Below, piece by piece: positions 7,890-15,281 of a stretch of 61,230 bases of DNA. This DNA is from Micromonosporaceae bacterium (GTDB lineage: Bacteria > Actinomycetota > Actinomycetes > Mycobacteriales > Micromonosporaceae): positions 1 to 61,230 of the forward strand of contig SLSW01000171.1 in the NCBI GenBank assembly GCA_007130245.1, written 5' to 3'. A program made the position numbers and the translations under genes. The notes beneath the pieces are model-generated. The model was not told the origin of the DNA and ran no database searches. It saw only the letters and a list, made by a program, of their open reading frames with translations. The number at the start of each line of letters is the position of its first letter. Position 1 is the stretch's first letter.

Positions 7890-10294
7890 GGTGTCCTCCG
7901 TTGCGCGGTTGCGGTGGCGTGCTGGTGACGTGCCCGACCGGCAGCTAGGCCGCGGGAGTAGGCGGCCAGGGCGGCCGACACCTTCGCCGGGTCGCGCCAG
8001 TCCCCGGTGCCGGCTCCGGCTCCGGTTCCGGTTCCGGCTCCGGAGCCGGCTCCGGCGTCGGCACCGGCGATGGCGGGTTCGTCGACGCCCCCGGGAACCA
8101 GCTGGGCACCGGGCCGGCGCTTCGGCAGGCCGGTCCGGGTGGTGTCCGTCACCTCCGGCTCGGCGGCGCGCGCGGCGGCGCTCCAGCCGGCGTCGGCGGC
8201 GGTACGCCAGCCACCCTCGCGGGATGCGGCGGGCGCGGCGCCCGGCACGCCGGTCGCGGTCTCGTGACCGGTGAGGAACCATCGCGACCGCACCTGCTCG
8301 TACACGGGTAGGTGAAGCTCCTGCGTGGCCGCTTCCGGTCCGACACCCGGCACCGACCGGACCGGCTCGGGCTCCGGTGCCGCGGGGCCGGTGGGAACCG
8401 TGGCCAGCCGGAACACCGGCGGCGGCAGGGTGACCTCGGCGACGGTGCCCGACAGGTGCCCGGCACGAAGTTCCACGCGGATGTCGTGGCGGGCGGCGAT
8501 GTGACCGACCACGGTCAGGCCCATGGCCCGCACCGCGGCCAGGTCCAGCCGCGGGCGGCTGGCCAGGCGGGCGTTGAGTTCGGCGCGGCGGGCGGCCGTG
8601 ATGCCGATCCCCTCATCCCGGACCTGCACCACCACCCGGTCCGACAGCCACCGCGCGTCTGCGTGGACCATCGTGTCCGGCGGCGAGTAGCTACAGCCGT
8701 TGTCGAGCAGTTCAGCCAGCAGCTTGACCACGTCGTCGACGGCAGCCGCCCGGATGACCACGCCGGTGTCGACCACTCCGATCTCCACCCGCGGGTAGTC
8801 CTCCACCTGACTCTGCGCGGCCGCGAGCACCGCGGACAGCGGTTCGTCGCTGGTGCGCACCTGTGCCGGGGAGGCGCCACCGAGCACCAGCAGGCTGTCG
8901 TTGGTACGTCCCAGCAGCGTCACCAGCAGGTCGACCTCGAACAGCCGCGCCAGCCGTTGCGGGTCGTGCTCGTCGCGTTCGGCTTCGTCGAGGGCCGTGG
9001 TCAGCCGGCCGGCCAGGGTCTGGCCCCGCCGGGCCAGGTTGACGAACATCGCCGCGATGTGCACCCGGAGCAGCGCCTGCGCCGCGGCGGTGCGCAGCGC
9101 CTCCTGGTGCACCGCGTGGAACGCGGCGCCGACCTCTGCGAGCTCGTCCCGCCCGGTGAGCGGTACCGGTGGGGTGGCCCGCTCGGCGAACTCGTCCGGC
9201 GTCAACCCGCCCAGCGCCTCGTGGTCGTCCAGGTGGGACACCACCGCGGGCAGCTCGTCGTAGGCCACCCGGTGCGCGGCGTCGCGCAGCCGTCGTAGTC
9301 CGCGGACGACCGGGCGGCCGAGGCCGACGGCGAGTCCGATCGCAATCGCCACGGCGGCGGTCACCGCCACCGACTGCCCAATGGTGAGCTGCCGTTGCGC
9401 GTCCCGCAGCGCCACGACCCGTTCGACGATCTCGGTGTCGACCCGCGCCTCCACCTCGCGCAACCGTCGCATGCGTGCGTCGAGCGCCTGCGTCCATGTG
9501 CCGGCGTCCAGTGCCAGTGCGTGCCCGGCAGGGGTACGGGCGACCTGGTCCTCCATCCGGCGCGCCGCCAGTGCCTCGGTGCCGGTGGCTGACTGCTCCC
9601 ACCACTGGCGCCACCGTTGGCCGGCCAGCGATTCGAAGGTCAGGCCCGCGTCGACGTGCCCGGTACGGGCAGCGGTGATCTCCTGGGCCGCGGCCGGGGT
9701 GATGCTGCCGTGGGCCAGGGCCCGCAACACGGCCACCTGCTGGCGCCCTATGTGTTCGGTGGCCTGGGACAACGCGGCGGCGGCCCGCAGCTGGTCGGCG
9801 ATGTCGGCCGGGGCTGCTCCGGCCTGCGGCAGGGACTCCCGGAAGGCGAGCAGGTCGGCGATGACGATCCGGTAGGTGAACGCCACGGCCGAGGCGGCGC
9901 CGCGCCTGTCGGACACCTGGTCGCGTACGCCGTCCAGCTGCGCAAGCTGCGTGCCGGCGCGTTCCAGCAGGGCGGTGGTGCTGTCGGGCAGTCCCTCCAG
10001 CCGCGCGCGCTCGCGCTGCCAGGCGTCCGTGGCATGGCGGGTGGCGCGCAGCGATCCGGTGAACGCCTGGCGTGCGTCGTCGGTACGGGCGGTCAGCGCC
10101 AGCACGGCGGCCGCCCGCTCGATCCGCAGCGCGTGGGCCAGTTCGCCGGCGGCGGCTCCGGCTGCGACGAAGTGCCGCAGCTGTTCGGCCCGCAGGGTGC
10201 TACCGGCGGACGTGACCACCGCCAGACCTGCGAACGTGACTGCCGCGACCAGCGGCACCGCCACGAGCACCGCCAGCTTTCGTGTGATCCTCAC
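7886..10294 (-). CDS. NIT-domain sensor histidine kinase-like protein (CvnA-like), phospho-His site altered
   Basis: An 802-residue membrane protein with a signal-anchor helix (8-27), an extracytoplasmic nitrate/nitrite-sensing-like helical domain (about 30-300), a second membrane segment (GQSVAVTAAVAIAIGLAVGLG), HAMP, a dimerisation region and an HATPase domain with N-box ELLDNGCSYSP and G-box DEGIGI. The related kinases I know have DHLATRMRR at the presumed phospho-acceptor site; here residues 455-459 read DLLVT, so Leu456 stands where His is expected. The long C-terminus ends in a Gly/Ala/Thr repeat. The GTG start overlaps the stop of a small upstream ORF. It heads the importer operon and may act by ATP-dependent conformational change through the roadblock protein rather than by phosphotransfer. 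Confidence 0.82.
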   Translation of the reverse strand: MRITRKLAVLVAVPLVAAVTFAGLAVVTSAGSTLRAEQLRHFVAAGAAAGELAHALRIERAAAVLALTARTDDARQAFTGSLRATRHATDAWQRERARLEGLPDSTTALLERAGTQLAQLDGVRDQVSDRRGAASAVAFTYRIVIADLLAFRESLPQAGAAPADIADQLRAAAALSQATEHIGRQQVAVLRALAHGSITPAAAQEITAARTGHVDAGLTFESLAGQRWRQWWEQSATGTEALAARRMEDQVARTPAGHALALDAGTWTQALDARMRRLREVEARVDTEIVERVVALRDAQRQLTIGQSVAVTAAVAIAIGLAVGLGRPVVRGLRRLRDAAHRVAYDELPAVVSHLDDHEALGGLTPDEFAERATPPVPLTGRDELAEVGAAFHAVHQEALRTAAAQALLRVHIAAMFVNLARRGQTLAGRLTTALDEAERDEHDPQRLARLFEVDLLVTLLGRTNDSLLVLGGASPAQVRTSDEPLSAVLAAAQSQVEDYPRVEIGVVDTGVVIRAAAVDDVVKLLAELLDNGCSYSPPDTMVHADARWLSDRVVVQVRDEGIGITAARRAELNARLASRPRLDLAAVRAMGLTVVGHIAARHDIRVELRAGHLSGTVAEVTLPPPVFRLATVPTGPAAPEPEPVRSVPGVGPEAATQELHLPVYEQVRSRWFLTGHETATGVPGAAPAASREGGWRTAADAGWSAAARAAEPEVTDTTRTGLPKRRPGAQLVPGGVDEPAIAGADAGAGSGAGTGTGAGAGTGDWRDPAKVSAALAAYSRGLAAGRARHQHATATAQRRTP
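8010..8068. repeat. GGCTCC/GGTTCC hexamer-rich low-complexity tract in the kinase gene
   Basis: An in-frame simple-sequence stretch of six-base units that encodes alternating Gly-Ala, Gly-Ser and Gly-Thr dipeptides on the minus strand near the kinase C-terminus. It is likely a flexible linker and prone to length change. Confidence 0.7.
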
Positions 10295-10509
10295 CCGTCC
10301 GTGCCCCCGGGGGTCGGCCGCGGCCTCGCGTCGGGCGCGTCGGGCGGGGCACCGGTGACCGGGCCACCGTCACCTACCGGCGCAGCCCTTCCGGCGGTAC
10401 ACCGGCAGGGACCCACCAGCCCGGTCACCGGCCGGCCGGACGTGCCGGCGCGCACCATGCCCCCCGGGGTCACTGCCATCCCGGCGCTGAGCCGGATAGC
10501 ATGATCCAC
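10291..10509 (-). CDS. Possible 72-residue leader protein coupled to the sensor kinase
   Basis: A short ORF starting at GTG 10509 with a strong GGAGGT seven bases upstream. Its TGA overlaps the kinase GTG (GTGA), the same coupling used through the rest of the operon. The product is Pro/Gly/Thr-rich, with no membrane segment and no domain I recognise; the phrases AVTPGGMVRAGTSGRPVTG are the most ordered part. The good ribosome site together with the overlap argues for translation, while the composition argues for caution. It could be a true small protein or a leader that sets kinase translation. Confidence 0.45.
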   Translation of the reverse strand: MDHAIRLSAGMAVTPGGMVRAGTSGRPVTGLVGPCRCTAGRAAPVGDGGPVTGAPPDAPDARPRPTPGGTDG

Positions 10510-10607
10510 AGCCCGTACCTCCGTGACGGGTCAGGCCCCTGCGCCGGCCGGTATGGCTGCCTCCGGCGCGGGGGTCGTTGTGATTCCTGCGGTCCTGCGG
10601 TGGATCC

Positions 10608-10636
10608 ACTCTAGCGCCACCTGTATACCTTGTCTA
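10608..10636 (-). promoter_or_regulatory. Candidate promoter of the kinase/importer operon
   Basis: Reading leftwards, TAGACA (10636-10631) and TAGAGT (10613-10608) are separated by 17 bases, a fair -35/-10 pair. The -35 half lies inside the inverted repeat at 10625-10655, and the leader ORF start is about 100 bases downstream. Confidence 0.4.
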
Positions 10637-10655
10637 CCCCAGGTTAGACAGGTAT
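10625..10655. promoter_or_regulatory. Inverted repeat, candidate GntR operator
   Basis: ATACCTTGTCTACC and GGTTAGACAGGTAT face each other around a short centre, with one base offset. TTGTCTA/TAGACA half-sites are of the kind bound by GntR regulators. The site lies between the divergent gntR-type gene and the importer operon and covers the operon's likely -35, so repression or autoregulation is plausible. Confidence 0.45.
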
Positions 10656-10694
10656 TACGTCGGCCAGGGCGTGGCTGTCGCCGATGATGGGTTA

Positions 10695-10934
10695 ATGACC
10701 GTTGACCAGTGGAGCACCGAGCCGATCTACCGGCAGATCGCAGCGATCCTGCGCGCCAAGATCGAGTCGGGCGAGTACGCTCCCGGGGACAAGCTGCCCA
10801 GCGAACCGCGGCTGCAGCAGGAGCACGGTTTCGCGCGGGACACGATCCGGCACGCGATCAAACTGCTCCGCGAGGAGAACCTGGTGGTCACCCTGCCCGG
10901 CCGCGGCACCTTTGTGCGCCCGCGGTCGCAGTGA
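10695..10934 (+). CDS. Short GntR-family transcriptional regulator (DNA-binding domain only)
   Basis: A 79-residue protein from ATG 10695; an in-frame GTG at 10671 would add eight residues, and neither start has a clear ribosome site. It is only a GntR winged helix: PIYRQIAAILRAKIESGEYAPGDKLPSE, then the recognition helix FARDTIRHAIKLL and the wing LPGRGTFVR. No effector domain follows, as in the short GntR regulators common in actinobacteria. It is divergent from the kinase/importer operon and an inverted repeat of GntR half-site type lies in between, which makes local control likely. Confidence 0.82.
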   Translation: MTVDQWSTEPIYRQIAAILRAKIESGEYAPGDKLPSEPRLQQEHGFARDTIRHAIKLLREENLVVTLPGRGTFVRPRSQ

Positions 10935-10981
10935 CCTGACCGCGGCCACCCGGGCGGCGGCGGCTCACGGTGCCGGGTGGA

Positions 10982-11278
10982 TCAGAACATACCCCGCACG
11001 AGGTCGGTCAGCACCGCGCCCAGCAGCACCGCGACACAGGACACGATCGTGCCCACGATCAGTGCGGCCACGAACCAACCGAAGAAACCGAAGAAGCCGG
11101 CCTTGAACGCGGTGCCGGCCGAGATGGTGACGCGTTGCGGTGACGGCGTCGCCCGGTGCTGGGTGGGCTCGTACGCCTGCGACGGAGGTGGCGCAGACTG
11201 GTACGGCTGCTGCCCGCCGGCGTACGGCTGCGCCTGTCCCGGCTGATACGGCGGCTGGGGCGTGGTGTCGTCGCTCAT
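10982..11278 (-). CDS. Small Pro/Gln-rich single- or double-pass membrane protein
   Basis: A 98-residue protein from ATG 11278. The first half is a Pro/Gln/Tyr/Gly-rich cytoplasmic segment (PPYQPGQAQPYAGGQQPYQ). The second half has one long or two short hydrophobic stretches (FGFFGWFVAALIVGTIVSCVAVLLGAVL). No family is recognised beyond the general class of proline-rich actinobacterial membrane proteins. It converges with the GntR gene, and its 5' side is 82 bases from the divergent F420 enzyme. Confidence 0.6.
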   Translation of the reverse strand: MSDDTTPQPPYQPGQAQPYAGGQQPYQSAPPPSQAYEPTQHRATPSPQRVTISAGTAFKAGFFGFFGWFVAALIVGTIVSCVAVLLGAVLTDLVRGMF

Positions 11279-11360
11279 CGCACTGATCGTAGGCCCACCG
11301 GTGACCGGCGCGGGCACGGACCCGCGTTTAGCGCCACCGGGCGGGGGAAGTGCCACCCGG

Positions 11361-12311
11361 ATGCGGATCGGCTACTTCCTGTCCACCGAAGAGTTCGGCC
11401 CGGCTGACCTGGTGGCGCAGGCACGCGCCGCTGAGCGGGCCGGTTTCGACGCATTGTGGATCTCCGACCACTACCATCCGTGGAACGACACGCAGGGACA
11501 CAGCCCGTTCGTCTGGTCGGTGATCGGCGCGATCAGCCAGGTGTGCGAGCTGCCGGTCACCACCGCGGTCACCTGCCCGACGGTACGCATCCATCCGGCG
11601 GTGCTGGCCCAGGCCGCCGCCACCAGCGCGGTCATGTGCCGTGGCGGGTTCACGTTCGGCGTCGGCACCGGTGAGGCCCTCAACGAGCACATCCTGGGCG
11701 ACCCGTGGCCGAGCACCGAGGTACGGCTGGAGATGCTCGCCGAGGCGGTCGAGGTGATCAGGAAGCTGTGGTCGGGCCGGTTCGTCAACCACCGCGGCAA
11801 GCACTACACCGTCGACCACGCGCGCGTGTACACCCGGCCGCAGCGCCCGCCGGAGATCTACGTGTCCGGGTTCGGCCCGAAGTCGACCGCGCTGGCAGCC
11901 CGCATCGGCGACGGCTACATCAACACCACCCCGGACCCGGACCTGGTGCGGGCGTTCCGCGACGGCGGCGGCGGCGACAAACCGGTGCAGGGCGCGTTCA
12001 AGGCGTGCGTGGCGGCCAGCGAGGCGGATGCCGTACGGATCGCGTACGAGCGCTGGCCCAACTCCGCACTGCCGGGTGAACTCGCCCAGGTGCTCGCCTC
12101 TCCCCGCCACTTCGAGCAGGCTACCGGCCTGGTCACACCGGACGCCGTGCGTCAGGCGGTGGTCAGCGGGCAGCGCGTCGAGGATCACCTGGCGAAGATC
12201 GACACCTACGCCCGCGCCGGTTTCGACGAGGTGTACGTGACAAACATCGGTCCGCACCAGGCCGAGTTCTTCCGGCTCTACGCCGAGCAGGTGCTGCCGG
12301 CGCTGCGGTGA
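11361..12311 (+). CDS. F420-dependent oxidoreductase of the G6PDH-like (TIGR03557-type) family
   Basis: A 316-residue luciferase-like TIM-barrel enzyme using coenzyme F420. The start at ATG 11361 follows a GGGGGAAG site. The N-terminal strand MRIGYFLSTEEFGP and the phrases ALWISDHYHPWNDTQGHSPFVWSVIGA, TCPTVRIHPA and FGVGTGEALNEHILGDPWP are characteristic of the family close to F420-dependent glucose-6-phosphate dehydrogenase. The substrate remains open. F420 use supports an actinobacterial host. Confidence 0.88.
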   Translation: MRIGYFLSTEEFGPADLVAQARAAERAGFDALWISDHYHPWNDTQGHSPFVWSVIGAISQVCELPVTTAVTCPTVRIHPAVLAQAAATSAVMCRGGFTFGVGTGEALNEHILGDPWPSTEVRLEMLAEAVEVIRKLWSGRFVNHRGKHYTVDHARVYTRPQRPPEIYVSGFGPKSTALAARIGDGYINTTPDPDLVRAFRDGGGGDKPVQGAFKACVAASEADAVRIAYERWPNSALPGELAQVLASPRHFEQATGLVTPDAVRQAVVSGQRVEDHLAKIDTYARAGFDEVYVTNIGPHQAEFFRLYAEQVLPALR

Positions 12312-12338
12312 CCGGGCATGCCGGCCACCGCCGACCGG

Positions 12339-13037
12339 TCAGGCCTCGCCCTCGGGTGCGGGCTCCTGCCCACGCGGCTCGTCGTCGCGCCCTCGGCGCC
12401 GGAACAGCGTCCCGCGCTGCCACGGCGTGCCCAGCCGGGGCAGCATCCAGCGGTCCAGCCCGTACCATCCGGCATTGCGCCACGCCAGGATCAGCAGCAC
12501 CGACACGATGATCATCGCCGGGTTGACGCCGGCCGTTCCGGCGAACACGAAGCTGAAGTTGAGCACGGCCCCGAGGAACGCCGCGAGGCCGGTGAACAGT
12601 CCCAGGATCAACAACACGCCGAGGACGACCTCACCGATGGCCACCACCGGCCCGAACACCGGGTGCGCGGTGTCGCGGATCCACTCCAGGAAGGTCACAT
12701 ACCAGCCGTACGCGACATCCGGGTGGGGGCCCTCCGCCGACTGGATGGCGCGGTCGGCGAACCCGGCCACCGCGTCGCCGACGCCGACCTCGCCCTCCGC
12801 CCGGACCCAGCCGATGTTGCCGTCGCCGGTGAAGGAGTATTGCGGGTCGCCCCAGTCCCAGAACCGCAGCGTGATCTCGCCACCGAACACCTTGCTCCAG
12901 CCGGCGCGAAGCCACTCCCAGCCGAGCCACAACCGCGCGATCAGCCAGATCCACGCTGCCCCGCTGGAGGCGAACAGCCACCGCGCGAACGGTGGCTCCT
13001 CCAGGTAGGCGGGTCCAGCGGACTTCGTTCGTGCCAT
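12339..13037 (-). CDS. DoxX/DoxD-like membrane protein
   Basis: A 232-residue protein from ATG 13037, chosen because GGAGG lies six bases upstream. It has about four transmembrane helices: residues near WIWLIARLWLGWEWLRAGWSK, then GPVVAIGEVVLGVLLILGLFTG, FLGAVLNFSFVFAGTAG and MIIVSVLLILAW. The WLRAGWSKV motif and the spacing fit the DoxX/thiosulfate:quinone oxidoreductase small-subunit family. Such proteins are linked to redox homeostasis at the membrane. The C-terminus is a charged cytoplasmic tail. No partner gene lies beside it. Confidence 0.78.
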   Translation of the reverse strand: MARTKSAGPAYLEEPPFARWLFASSGAAWIWLIARLWLGWEWLRAGWSKVFGGEITLRFWDWGDPQYSFTGDGNIGWVRAEGEVGVGDAVAGFADRAIQSAEGPHPDVAYGWYVTFLEWIRDTAHPVFGPVVAIGEVVLGVLLILGLFTGLAAFLGAVLNFSFVFAGTAGVNPAMIIVSVLLILAWRNAGWYGLDRWMLPRLGTPWQRGTLFRRRGRDDEPRGQEPAPEGEA

Positions 13038-13161
13038 GACAGCCTCCGTCAACGTCCGACCCAGGTTATGGGCCTCGCTCATGATCCCATACACCCGGGC
13101 GGTGCCACCACCAACGGTGTGCACCGCGACCCGCTACGGCGACTGGCGGCCACCCCACGGT

Positions 13162-13219
13162 GGTGGTGGGGTGGTGCCATAGCCGGCACCACCCCACCAC
13201 CTCACACCGCGAACGGTGT
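13162..13219 (-). terminator. Double hairpin downstream of the small secreted protein gene
   Basis: Directly after the stop at 13225 (reading leftwards) comes a 6-bp stem with a TTCG loop (13219-13204). It is followed by a perfect 17-bp stem with a six-base loop (arms 13162-13178 and 13185-13201). There is no T tract, as is common for high-GC actinobacterial terminators. A further CCACCCCAC at 13150-13158 could pair alternatively with the same G-rich arm. Confidence 0.65.
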
Positions 13220-13224
13220 CGTGA

Positions 13225-13536
13225 TCAGGAGTGGCGGTGCTCGAAGCGGTCCAGGCAGTAGGCCAGGATCGCGTCGGACTCACTCGGTGCCGACTCCTCC
13301 TCGGCGAAGTAGTAACCGAGGCTATCTTCGTAGCCTGCGGTGAAGTACGAGCACGTGACGCTGTCGGGACGGTTGCGATTGACGTGGACGGTGGCCTCGA
13401 TCTCGCCGTTCTGGCCGTCCGGCAGAACCACGTCGTTGAAGGTGTGTTTGGGGCTGTTCGCGGCCGCGGGCGCGGCGGCCAGGGTCGCGCCCAGCAGGGC
13501 GGCGCCGAGGACGGCGGCGGCGGTCTTACGGGACAT
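13225..13536 (-). CDS. Small secreted protein of unknown function
   Basis: A 103-residue precursor starting at ATG 13536 after GGAAGG. A clear Sec signal peptide (MSRKTAAAVLGAALLGATLAAAPAAA) ends at an AxA site near residue 26, leaving a mature acidic protein of about 77 residues with two cysteines that could form a disulfide (in VTCSYF and LAYCLD). No known domain is recognised. It has its own hairpin terminator and a 214-base divergent region shared with the universal stress gene. Confidence 0.7.
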   Translation of the reverse strand: MSRKTAAAVLGAALLGATLAAAPAAANSPKHTFNDVVLPDGQNGEIEATVHVNRNRPDSVTCSYFTAGYEDSLGYYFAEEESAPSESDAILAYCLDRFEHRHS

Positions 13537-13750
13537 ACATCCAACCTTCCATGTAGGTAGATGGGACAGATCTACTCTGTACCACGTCCGGCCGTTCAGT
13601 GGCGGTTCACAACCGGGACAGTTCCGGGACGGCCGGTGCGGCCCTGGATGACAGGGCCGCTGGTCCCGACCGCGATGACCTCCGGCCGTGGCGCGTGACG
13701 CCCGGTGCCGGCGAGGCTGGAGATGACCAGCCCACCCGAGGAGGTGCCGG

Positions 13751-14629
13751 ATGACCGCACGACCGGTCGTGGCAGGAGTCGACGGGTCCGACCCGAGCGT
13801 GGCCGCAGCCCGGCACGCGGCCGAGATCGCCAGCGCGCGGCTCGCGCCGCTGCTGCTGGTGCACGGGTACCTGCACCCGGGCGGCTACGGCAGCGCGCCG
13901 CTGGAGCCGTACGTCGGGTATCCCCCGCCGCCGCCGCCGCACGCCGACGTGATGCTGGACGACCTGGCCACGACGCTGCGCGAGGCGCATCCGGGCCTGG
14001 AGGTAGGTCACAAGCAGGTGCTCGGCGGCGGCGCGGCCAGCCTGATCGAGGAGTCGCGCGAGGCGCAGCTCGTCGTCGTGGGCTGCCGCGGCCGCGGCGG
14101 GTTCGCCGGCCTACTGCTCGGCTCGGTCAGCGCCCAGGTGGCCGCGCACGCACACTGCCCGGTGCTGGTGGTACGCCCGCCGGAGCCGGTGCCCGCGGCC
14201 GCTGACGCACCACTGGTCGTCGGTGTGGACGGGTCCACGGGCAGCACCGCCGCCCTGGAGTACGCCGCCGCCGAGGCGGCACGACGCCGGCGGGGTCTTC
14301 ACATCGTCTACGCCGGGGTGCCCGCCACCGAGGAGGGCACCGCGCCGGCGGAGCCGCTGCTGGCCGAAGCGGTGCACGAGGCCCGGTCGCTGCATCCGGA
14401 CCTGGTCGTCGAGGGCCGGATCACTCCCGGGCGCGACGCCGCCGACAGCCTGATCGAGGCGAGCCGCGACGCCGCGGTGCTCGTCGTCGGCTCGCGTGGT
14501 CGCGGTGGTTTCACCGGCCTGCTGCTCGGCTCGGTCAGCCAGGCGATGATCCACCACGCCCACTGCCCGGTGCTGGTGATCCCACCGCGGGCCACGGCCA
14601 CGCCCGCCACGGAAGAGGAGGAAGTGTGA
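13751..14629 (+). CDS. Universal stress protein with tandem Usp domains
   Basis: A 292-residue cytoplasmic protein starting at ATG 13751, eight bases after GGAGG. It contains two Usp domains. The first starts RPVVAGVDGSDPSV and ends with the ATP-type loop VVGCRGRGGFAGLLLGSVSAQV; the second starts LVVGVDGSTGS and ends with VVGSRGRGGFTGLLLGSVSQA. Both GxxGxxGx9GS loops are intact, so ATP binding is expected. The loop between residues 40 and 70 is Pro-rich. The gamma-subunit gene follows immediately, suggesting co-expression. Confidence 0.9.
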   Translation: MTARPVVAGVDGSDPSVAAARHAAEIASARLAPLLLVHGYLHPGGYGSAPLEPYVGYPPPPPPHADVMLDDLATTLREAHPGLEVGHKQVLGGGAASLIEESREAQLVVVGCRGRGGFAGLLLGSVSAQVAAHAHCPVLVVRPPEPVPAAADAPLVVGVDGSTGSTAALEYAAAEAARRRRGLHIVYAGVPATEEGTAPAEPLLAEAVHEARSLHPDLVVEGRITPGRDAADSLIEASRDAAVLVVGSRGRGGFTGLLLGSVSQAMIHHAHCPVLVIPPRATATPATEEEEV

Positions 14630-15207
14630 TGATGTTCCAGGTACGCGTGCACGGTCGGGGCGGTCTCGCCACGGTGACCACCACGGAGTTGCTGGCGATC
14701 GCCTGCTTCCTCGAGGGACGGTACGCCCAGGTGCTGCCCCGCTTCCCGATCGAGGCGGCGGGCGAGCCGGCCGAGGCGGGCTGCCGCATCGCCGATGTTC
14801 CCATCCGCGGTCGCGAACGGGTCCACCACCCGGACGCGGTGATCGTCCAGGACACGACGGTGCGCACGCAGGTCGACGTATTCGCCGGCCTGTCCCCCGG
14901 CGGTTACGCGCTGATCGACTCGCCCGAGGACAAGCCCGGCGTGGAGTGGTACGACGAGCGGCTGTCGTTGAGCCGTACGGCGATCGTGCCCGCGACCACG
15001 TTGGCGCTGGCCTACACCGGACGGGCGCAACCGGCCCCGGCGCTGCTGGGCGCGTTCGCCGCGCTCACCGGGCAGGTCAGCCTCGCCGCGGTCATCGCGG
15101 CAATATACCGGCGCTTCCCCGCCCGGTTGGCCGAAGGCGATGTGGTCGCCGCCCGCGCCGGCTTCGGCCACGTACGGGCCACGCGCCGGCAGCTGGCCGC
15201 CGCATAG
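14629..15207 (+). CDS. Orphan 2-oxoacid:acceptor oxidoreductase gamma subunit-like protein
   Basis: A 192-residue protein. I take ATG 14629, which begins on the last base of the stress-protein stop and has AGGAGG seven bases upstream; a GTG at 14626 and an ATG at 14632 are alternatives. The sequence follows the POR gamma domain: VRVHGRGGLATVTTTELLAIACFLEGRYAQVLPRFP, then GCRIADVPIR and HPDAVIVQDTT. In complete pyruvate or 2-oxoglutarate:ferredoxin oxidoreductases this domain accompanies alpha, beta and delta parts, none of which is nearby. It may act alone or join a distant complex. Confidence 0.75.
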   Translation: MMFQVRVHGRGGLATVTTTELLAIACFLEGRYAQVLPRFPIEAAGEPAEAGCRIADVPIRGRERVHHPDAVIVQDTTVRTQVDVFAGLSPGGYALIDSPEDKPGVEWYDERLSLSRTAIVPATTLALAYTGRAQPAPALLGAFAALTGQVSLAAVIAAIYRRFPARLAEGDVVAARAGFGHVRATRRQLAAA

Positions 15208-15281
15208 TCGCGGGGCGGTGGGCGATCCGGCCACGCAGGCACGGACCGCCCACCGCACGTCTGCGCACGGCGCCGCGAGGC

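Noticed and set aside
13162-13201. CRISPR-like or tandem G/C repeat array
   Set aside because: Only one pair of inverted arms exists; there are no regularly spaced direct repeats with spacers and no cas genes.
12318-13343. 341-codon open frame on the plus strand
   Set aside because: Antisense to the DoxX-like gene, which has membrane helices, a family motif and a good ribosome site.
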